A stretch of DNA of 64,000 nucleotides from Leptolyngbya sp. KIOST-1 (GTDB lineage Bacteria; Cyanobacteriota; Cyanobacteriia; Phormidesmidales; Phormidesmidaceae). Numbering within the stretch: position 1 is the stretch's first letter; each line of letters opens with the position of its first letter. Shown in pieces: positions 58,721-64,000 of the stretch. The translations under genes and the position numbers were made by a program. The stretch is from positions 930,001-994,000 of the forward strand of contig NZ_JQFA01000004.1 of NCBI RefSeq assembly GCF_000763385.1. The letters run 5' to 3'. The notes beneath the pieces are model-generated. The model had not been told where the DNA came from and did no database searches. It saw nothing but the letters and a program-made list of their open reading frames with translations.

Positions 58721-61700
58721 CTACGGTTTGTACATCACCGTCGATGGTGGTGCGCCATCGCTGGAAAACGCCGCCTCATCTGCCTGTTTTGGCTTGGGCA
58801 TGAACCAGCGACCAAACCGGGCATAGAGCGCCGGAATCACCAGCAGCGTCAGGGCAGTGGAGGTAAACAAGCCCCCCAGCACTACGATCGCGAGGGGTTG
58901 GAGGATTTCGTTGCCCGCCCCGCTGGCGATCGCCAAAGGCAGCATCCCCAAGGCCGAGGTCAGCGCCGTCATTAGAATGGCGTTCACCCGCTCCAGAGAA
59001 CCGTGAAATACCGCTTTCTGCAGAGGTAGACCCTCGGCGAATTTGGTGTTGTAGTTGTCCACTAGCAGCAGGCCGTTGCGGACGGCGACCCCAAACAGCG
59101 TAATAAAGCCGATCAGCGAGGCTACCGACATCACCCCACCCGTCAGCAAAATCGAGACAATGCCCCCCACCAGCGCCAGGGGCAGGTTGATCATGATCGC
59201 CACCGTCGCGGGCAGCGACTTGACGGAGAAGAACATCAGCACGGCAATGGCGATCGCCGCCAAGATGCTGTACACCAGCAGGCTGTTGGTGGCGTTTTGC
59301 TCCGCCTCAAACTGGCCGCCGTACTGAATGAAGTAGCCGCTGGGCAGTTGCACATTCTCCCAAATCTGGGCCTGGATGTCGCCGACGACGCTGCCCAGAT
59401 CGCGATCGGCGACGTTGGCCGACACCACAATCAGGCGCGACACATCTTCCCGGTTGACCACGTTTGCCCCCATGCCGTAGCCAACATCGGCCACATCGCC
59501 CAGGGCAATGATTTCCCCGGTTGGCGTGGAGATGGGAAGGTTGCTGATGGCATCCAGGCTGTTGCGATCGCTCTCCGCCAGCGCCACGGTTACGTCGATG
59601 AGCTGCTGATCTTCCGGCACCTGGGAGACGACACGCCCGTTCAGGGCCGTTTCTACCACCTCGGAGATCTGGGCCATGGTCAGGCCGTAGCCAGCAGCGG
59701 CTGCCCGGTCGTACTGAATCTGCACCTGGCGGATGGGTAATTGCGGCTCCAGTTGCAAGTCCACTACCCCAGCGATCGGTTCAATGGTGTCACGCACCTG
59801 TTCCCCGATGCTGCGCAGTTCGGCCAGGTCAGGGCCGAAGATTTTGATGGCGATCGCGCTCCGCACCCCCGACAGCACCTCATCCATGCGGTGGGAGATA
59901 AATCCACCGATATTGGGTGCCACCCCCGGCAGTTCCAGAAACGCCTCCCGCAGTTGCTGGACGCTGGCTTCGCGGTCTTTCAGGGCTTCGTCGCTGAGTT
60001 CGACATCAACGTGGGCCATATTTACACCCGCCCCATCGGCATCGCCGGGGGATCGTCCGGCCCGCACCTGCACCCATTCATAGAGAGGATTGTCCTTCAG
60101 GGAGTTGGCCAGGGCTTTACCCGCCCCTACGGTGATGTCCAGAGAAATGCCGGGAAACAGCACCATGGAGTTGACCAGGGATTTTTCCTGAAACTCAGGC
60201 AGGAAAACGCGACCGAGGGAGGGAACCACTGCCGCTGTCGCCACCAACGCCGCCAACGCCAGCGCCAGAATGATCTGTGGTGCCCGCATGGAAAATCCCA
60301 ACAGTGGACGATAGATGCGTTCCGCTAACCGCGACACAAAGGTGCCTTCCTGAGGCAGATTCTGATTAGCCAGCAAAATTGCGCACAGGGCTGGGGATAG
60401 CGTCATCGCTACCAGGGTCGAGGCCATGATGGAGAACAGGTAGGCCAGTCCCATCGGGGCAAAGATGCGGCCTTCCACACCCGTCAGGCTAAAGATGGGG
60501 GCAAACACCACAACAATAATTACCGTGGAAAAAATCACCGCCAGCCGCACCTGTACCGACGTGTCAAACACCACCTGAAAAGGATGCTTGGGTCTGCCCT
60601 GGGCCTGGTTGGTCCGCAGACCGCGATAGCAGTTCTCCATATCTACAATGGAGTCATCTACCACCGAGCCGATCGCCACCACCAAGCCGCCCAGGGTCAT
60701 GGTGTTGATGCCCAGGCCAAAGGCTTTCATGAACAACAGGCCAATCAGCAGCGATAGGGGAATGGCACTGAGGGTGATGATAGCTGTGCGCCAGTTCATC
60801 AAAAACAGCAGCAGAATAATCGAGACGATGATGATGCCTTGAATTAAGGATCCGCTGACGTTGCGAATGGCGGAGTCGATGAAGTTCGCCTGTCGGAAGG
60901 TGCGCGTCACCTGCACGTCGGAGGGAAAGGTGGACTGGAGTTCGGCGATCGCCGCCTCTACCGCATTCGTCACCGTGGGCGTGTCCACCTGCGGCTGCTT
61001 GTTGATCATCAGCACTACCGCTGGCTCACCGTTGAGGCTGGCATCCCCCCGCTTTAGCGCCGCCCCAGTCTGCACCGTCGCCACATCCCGCAGCAGAATC
61101 GGCTCACTATCCTGCACTTTCACGACGGACTGCTGCAAATCCTCGATAGACTGCATCTGGCCCATACCGCGCACCAGCAGTTCTTGGCCGCCGCCAATCA
61201 AAAAGCCGCCTGGAGCACTGGAGTTTGCCCCCGTCGCCGCAGCGGTAACTTCGTTGAGGGACACGTTCAGGGCTTGCAGGCGCTCAGGATCCACTAGCAC
61301 CTGCTCCTGCCGCTCGTCGCCGCCGTAAACCGTCACCTGCGACACCCCCGGCACCGAGAGAATCTGGTTCTTCAGGGTCACGTCCACCAGGCGGCGCAGC
61401 GCCATCAGGTCGGTTGGCCCCTGCCCATCCACGGTAAAGGCGTATTGCAGAATCGTACCCAGCGGCGACACCAGCGGCGAGATTTCCGGCGGGTGGGCAT
61501 TCTCCGGCAGTTGACTGGTGACCTGTTGCAGTCGCTCGGTCACCGCCTGCCGCGCCTGGTAAATGTCGGCATTCTGGTCAAACACCACGCTGACCATCGA
61601 CAGCCCCACTTTGGAGGACGATCGCACCGTCGTCACCCCCGGCAGCCCGTTCACCGCACTTTCGATCGGCACGGTGATCTGGGTTTCCACTTCCTCTGGG

Positions 61701-61882
61701 GCTAACCCAACGGCTTCCACCTGCACATCCACCTGGGGCGGGGCGAAGGGCGGAAACACATCCAACGGCATCTGGGTGACGCTAAAGACGCCCCAGATCG
61801 TGACGGCGATCGCCCCCGCCACAATAAACCACCGCTGGGCAATGGAATTTTTGAGAATTTGATTTAGCAGCGCGTTCAGCAT
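58721..61882 (-). CDS. heavy-metal efflux RND transporter permease (CusA/CzcA-like)
   Basis: A 1053-aa RND pump, normal length, with twelve expected membrane helices in two halves. The TM4 proton-relay region reads VDDSIVDMENCYRG, the D ... E-N pattern of heavy-metal (HME) RND pumps. The N-terminal FVTQMPLDVFPPF-like start and GGLVVAIGSVVDDSIVD fit the CusA/CzcA group. It exports metal ions from the periplasm with an adaptor and an outer-membrane channel. The adaptor gene lies 4 bp upstream; no TolC-like gene is in the window. Copper or silver is likely from context, but the metal-binding Met residues were not confirmed. Confidence 0.9.
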   Translation of the reverse strand: MLNALLNQILKNSIAQRWFIVAGAIAVTIWGVFSVTQMPLDVFPPFAPPQVDVQVEAVGLAPEEVETQITVPIESAVNGLPGVTTVRSSSKVGLSMVSVVFDQNADIYQARQAVTERLQQVTSQLPENAHPPEISPLVSPLGTILQYAFTVDGQGPTDLMALRRLVDVTLKNQILSVPGVSQVTVYGGDERQEQVLVDPERLQALNVSLNEVTAAATGANSSAPGGFLIGGGQELLVRGMGQMQSIEDLQQSVVKVQDSEPILLRDVATVQTGAALKRGDASLNGEPAVVLMINKQPQVDTPTVTNAVEAAIAELQSTFPSDVQVTRTFRQANFIDSAIRNVSGSLIQGIIIVSIILLLFLMNWRTAIITLSAIPLSLLIGLLFMKAFGLGINTMTLGGLVVAIGSVVDDSIVDMENCYRGLRTNQAQGRPKHPFQVVFDTSVQVRLAVIFSTVIIVVVFAPIFSLTGVEGRIFAPMGLAYLFSIMASTLVAMTLSPALCAILLANQNLPQEGTFVSRLAERIYRPLLGFSMRAPQIILALALAALVATAAVVPSLGRVFLPEFQEKSLVNSMVLFPGISLDITVGAGKALANSLKDNPLYEWVQVRAGRSPGDADGAGVNMAHVDVELSDEALKDREASVQQLREAFLELPGVAPNIGGFISHRMDEVLSGVRSAIAIKIFGPDLAELRSIGEQVRDTIEPIAGVVDLQLEPQLPIRQVQIQYDRAAAAGYGLTMAQISEVVETALNGRVVSQVPEDQQLIDVTVALAESDRNSLDAISNLPISTPTGEIIALGDVADVGYGMGANVVNREDVSRLIVVSANVADRDLGSVVGDIQAQIWENVQLPSGYFIQYGGQFEAEQNATNSLLVYSILAAIAIAVLMFFSVKSLPATVAIMINLPLALVGGIVSILLTGGVMSVASLIGFITLFGVAVRNGLLLVDNYNTKFAEGLPLQKAVFHGSLERVNAILMTALTSALGMLPLAIASGAGNEILQPLAIVVLGGLFTSTALTLLVIPALYARFGRWFMPKPKQADEAAFSSDGAPPSTVMYKP

Positions 61883-61886
61883 TTAC

Positions 61887-62552
61887 CTAAACGCCCCCCT
61901 TCTTGCCACCACCTAAAACAACCACTGCACCCACTAACAGAACTGCACCCGCTCCGAGGGCCGCAATCACACCCATTGGAAAACCTCCGGAAGCTTCTGT
62001 CGTTTCAGCGGAGGCCTCTGCCACTTCGCTCGCTTCCATCTCGGTAGATTCCATCTCGGTGGATTCCATCTCAGTAGCCTCTGCCACAGGCGCTTCAGCG
62101 GGAACTTCACTCGTCGTTTCAGCCGCTGCCGGTTCGGCTTCTGCGGTTTGCGTTTTGCGAGACTCGGCATAGAGCGACAGGCTGCCCTGGGTGACGAGCT
62201 GTTCACCTACCGACAACCCTTCTAAAATGGCAACCATTTCGCCCTGGCTTTCGCCTGTTGTGACGGGCACCGGCTCATAGAAATTTTCATACTGTACAAA
62301 CACCAGTTGCCGACCGTTGTCTTCGACCAGAGCCGTAACGGGAATCAAAACGGCACCGCTACCATCGGCGGCAGACTCAATGGGATCCACCTGAATCCCC
62401 AACAGCGAATCGGTTTCGGCATTCACCTCAACCCGGTTCACGCCGCCTTCGGCCTGAAACTCATCGCCATGACCGACGTGCGCCAGGGCAGCAGGCGTAC
62501 TCAAAGCAAGGCTCAACGCCAGAACAGAACTCAATAACGGTAAGCGCTTCAT
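61887..62552 (-). CDS. minimal RND periplasmic adaptor-like protein with C-terminal membrane anchor
   Basis: A 221-aa protein with a signal peptide (LLSSVLALSLALSTPAALA). Only the C-terminal beta-barrel and membrane-proximal domains of an HlyD/CusB-type adaptor are visible: VLIPVTALVEDNGRQLVFVQ, then VLIL-like AILEGLSVGEQLVTQGSL. The biotinyl-lipoyl and alpha-hairpin parts that reach the outer-membrane channel are missing. A Glu/Thr/Ala-rich linker with MEST-type repeats leads to a C-terminal membrane helix (MGVIAALGAGAVLLVGAVVV). Usual adaptors are 350-500 aa. It starts the leftward operon with the RND pump. Confidence 0.78.
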   Translation of the reverse strand: MKRLPLLSSVLALSLALSTPAALAHVGHGDEFQAEGGVNRVEVNAETDSLLGIQVDPIESAADGSGAVLIPVTALVEDNGRQLVFVQYENFYEPVPVTTGESQGEMVAILEGLSVGEQLVTQGSLSLYAESRKTQTAEAEPAAAETTSEVPAEAPVAEATEMESTEMESTEMEASEVAEASAETTEASGGFPMGVIAALGAGAVLLVGAVVVLGGGKKGGV

Positions 62553-62613
62553 GGGATCCTCCTCACAGTTGCGACAGCGCGAAGCAAAATCCTCAACAGG
62601 GTGCCACAGGGAA

Positions 62614-62631
62614 GATGAAAACCAGATGAAA
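62614..62631 (+). promoter_or_regulatory. 11-bp-period GATGAAA repeat between adaptor and response-regulator genes
   Basis: GATGAAA at 62614-62620 and 62625-62631, period 11 bp, in the region from which the adaptor-RND operon and the response-regulator gene diverge. It matches the repeat at 52424-52442 in sequence and spacing, so both promoters may be bound by the same regulator. Confidence 0.55.
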
Positions 62632-62680
62632 CGGAAGCGACTCCGGTAGAATCGGCTTCGTGGTGGATAGCTCCAGTGCC

Positions 62681-63376
62681 ATGCGCGTCCTGTTAGTAGA
62701 AGACGAAGAAGATTTGGGACAGGCGATTAAGCAGGTGCTGGTCGGCGAAAAGTACGTGGTGGACTGGGTCACCGATGGGGCGCAAGCCTGGTACTGCCTG
62801 GAAAATCAGTGGGCCGACTACACCGTGGCGATTTTTGACTGGCTGCTGCCAGAACTCTCTGGCCTGGAGCTATGTCAGCGGCTCAGGTCGCATCACAATC
62901 CCCTCCCCGTCCTCATGCTGACCGCGTTAGGACAACCGGAAAATCGCATCGCCGGACTGGATGCCGGAGCCGATGATTACCTCGTCAAACCCTTTGTGAT
63001 GGACGAGCTGCTGGCCCGACTGCGCGCCTTGCAGCGGCGATCGCCCCAGCTCAAACCCGAGCAGTTGACCGTAGGTGCGTTCACCCTGGACGATGCCAAC
63101 ACCCAACTGCTCGTCAACCTGCCGAATCAGCCGACCCAGGAAATTCCTTTAACCTTGAAAGAGTTTCAGGTGCTGGCTTATCTCATGGAAAACGGCGATC
63201 GCATCATCCCCGGCAGCAAGCTGCGCTCCCAGCTTTGGGACATTGACGAAGAACCCGTCAGCAACGTCGTTGCCGCCCAAATTCGCCTGCTGCGCCGCAA
63301 GTTTGCCCGCTACGCCTGCGACTGCCCCATCGAAACGGTGCCGGGGCAGGGGTATCGCTTTCGGGTGACACCATGA
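62681..63376 (+). CDS. OmpR-family response regulator
   Basis: A 231-aa two-domain regulator. The receiver domain starts MRVLLVEDEEDLG, has the phosphorylation Asp in VAIFDWLLPELSG, and ends with the conserved Lys in YLVKPF. The C-terminal winged helix runs LTLKEFQVLAYLMENGDRII then SNVVAAQIRLLRRKF and GQGYRF. I chose the ATG at 62681; a GTG seven codons earlier is the alternative. It is coupled to the sensor-kinase gene by a 4-bp overlap and divergent from the RND operon, the usual layout for a metal-responsive CopRS/NrsRS-like pair. Confidence 0.92.
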   Translation: MRVLLVEDEEDLGQAIKQVLVGEKYVVDWVTDGAQAWYCLENQWADYTVAIFDWLLPELSGLELCQRLRSHHNPLPVLMLTALGQPENRIAGLDAGADDYLVKPFVMDELLARLRALQRRSPQLKPEQLTVGAFTLDDANTQLLVNLPNQPTQEIPLTLKEFQVLAYLMENGDRIIPGSKLRSQLWDIDEEPVSNVVAAQIRLLRRKFARYACDCPIETVPGQGYRFRVTP

Positions 63377-64000
63377 ACAGCCAGCAGCTCTTTCGCCGCA
63401 GTCGCCTGCGCCTCGCCGCCTGGTATGCCCTGGTAATGGGCGGTATTTTGAGCCTGTCGGGGTTCGGTATGGCACGGGCGCTGGTGCAGGCCAACTGGGT
63501 GGCCCTGGAGCGCGAAATTGAATCTATCGCAGGTACGCTCCACGACAGTCTGGAGCCGATGTTGCCGCCCTCCGAAGATCCGACTGAGGTATTGCAGCAG
63601 ATCTTGCCGGACCTGTGCATTGTAGAGCAGCCCTGTGAGCCAAATCCGTCGCTGATACAACGCCATACGCTGGGAATTAGCGATCGCACCACCTACTACA
63701 TTCGCCTGTTCGACGATCAGGGCAACCTGCTGGCCTTTTCGACCAATCAGCCGCAACCGCTGCCGGACACGCTCAATACCGCCCCCTGGCAAACCCTCCA
63801 GACCGCAGACGGCCCCCGCTACCGCCAGTTCACCACCATTCTGCACAGCGCGGCCCATGCTCATGCCCCTGGTGAGGCGACCCATGAACATCCCTCCTGG
63901 GGGTATTTGCAGGTAGGGCGTACCCTGGCTCCCTTCGATGCCGAACTCCAGCGACTGCGGTGGATTCTAATCGGCGGCTTTCCACTGGCGTTGGGGCTGA
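63373..64000 (+). CDS. sensor histidine kinase, N-terminal part (runs off window)
   Basis: The frame opens at the ATG at 63373, overlapping the regulator stop by 4 bp, and continues past the window end (209 codons seen). A first membrane helix (LAAWYALVMGGILSLSGFGM) is followed by an extracytoplasmic sensor domain of ~160 residues containing His-rich HSAAHAHAPGEATHEHPSWG, which could bind a metal ion. A second membrane helix begins at the edge (WILIGGFPLALGL). The kinase core is outside the window. Metal sensing is inferred from the His cluster and the neighbouring genes. Confidence 0.85.
   Translation, partial: MNSQQLFRRSRLRLAAWYALVMGGILSLSGFGMARALVQANWVALEREIESIAGTLHDSLEPMLPPSEDPTEVLQQILPDLCIVEQPCEPNPSLIQRHTLGISDRTTYYIRLFDDQGNLLAFSTNQPQPLPDTLNTAPWQTLQTADGPRYRQFTTILHSAAHAHAPGEATHEHPSWGYLQVGRTLAPFDAELQRLRWILIGGFPLALGL

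Noticed and set aside
1-64000. CRISPR array, tRNA or rRNA genes
   Set aside because: I saw no regularly spaced identical repeats and no cloverleaf or rRNA-like sequence; none is reported.
1-64000. Insertion sequences or integrase as the means of island movement
   Set aside because: No transposase, integrase or terminal inverted repeats were recognised in any frame.

Overview
The window looks cyanobacterial. The palindrome GCGATCGC (HIP1) and its near variants recur through most of it, and the recognisable proteins fit cyanobacterial accessory DNA. There are no ribosomal, tRNA, photosynthesis or central-metabolism genes. It reads as part of a large plasmid or integrated conjugative element. 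Which of the two cannot be decided here, because no replication gene, integrase, transposase or relaxase is recognisable.

Layout. (1) 1-2251: two divergent, related Uma2-type nuclease genes. (2) 2345-15253: a DNA phosphorothioation (Dnd) island. The leftward operon is dndB, a small ORF, dndC, dndD, dndE, a second DGQHR (DndB-like) gene and an unknown gene. Beyond it lie a second DndC-like ATP-pyrophosphatase gene with a HARE-HTH gene, and divergent from these a Dnd-associated methyltransferase gene with an unknown gene. dndA and dndFGH are not seen. (3) 15659-20692: an AT-rich, tightly coupled leftward five-gene module: winged-helix protein, PLD-nuclease/DEAD-like helicase, a 68-aa protein, a DndD/Rad50-like ATPase and a protein whose start resembles DndE. 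A decayed second copy of the PLD-helicase N-terminus lies beside it. This module is the best candidate for an undescribed defence or phosphorothioate-reading system. (4) 21489-27794: a MazG-like pyrophosphohydrolase, XRE regulator, HNH nuclease, VWA protein, MerR regulator, SDR oxidoreductase and small hypotheticals. (5) 28334-50192: a rightward conjugation operon (VirB2, B3, B4, B5-like, B6, B8, B10, B9-like, unknowns, VirD4). It ends in a very large methyltransferase, strawberry-notch helicase and TOPRIM reading frame that appears to contain a separate overlapping gene. (6) 50205-64000: a histidine-kinase remnant and then a copper-resistance island: multicopper oxidase, Cys-rich four-helix copper protein, DUF305 protein, CopB-type ATPase, phosphatase-like and persulfide-dioxygenase/rhodanese proteins, an RND pump with a minimal adaptor, and a two-component system.

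How it works together. Dnd proteins place sulfur in the DNA backbone as a self mark. The adjacent ATPase/helicase/nuclease module could use that mark or act independently. The conjugation operon could move the element, and the methyltransferase-helicase resembles antirestriction 'polyvalent' proteins carried by conjugative elements and phages. The copper genes are cargo, and an 11-bp-period repeat (GATGAAA) found in two of its promoter regions suggests control by the two-component regulator at 62681.

Limits: all calls are by eye from motifs and gene order. No database search was run. Both ends of the window cut genes.
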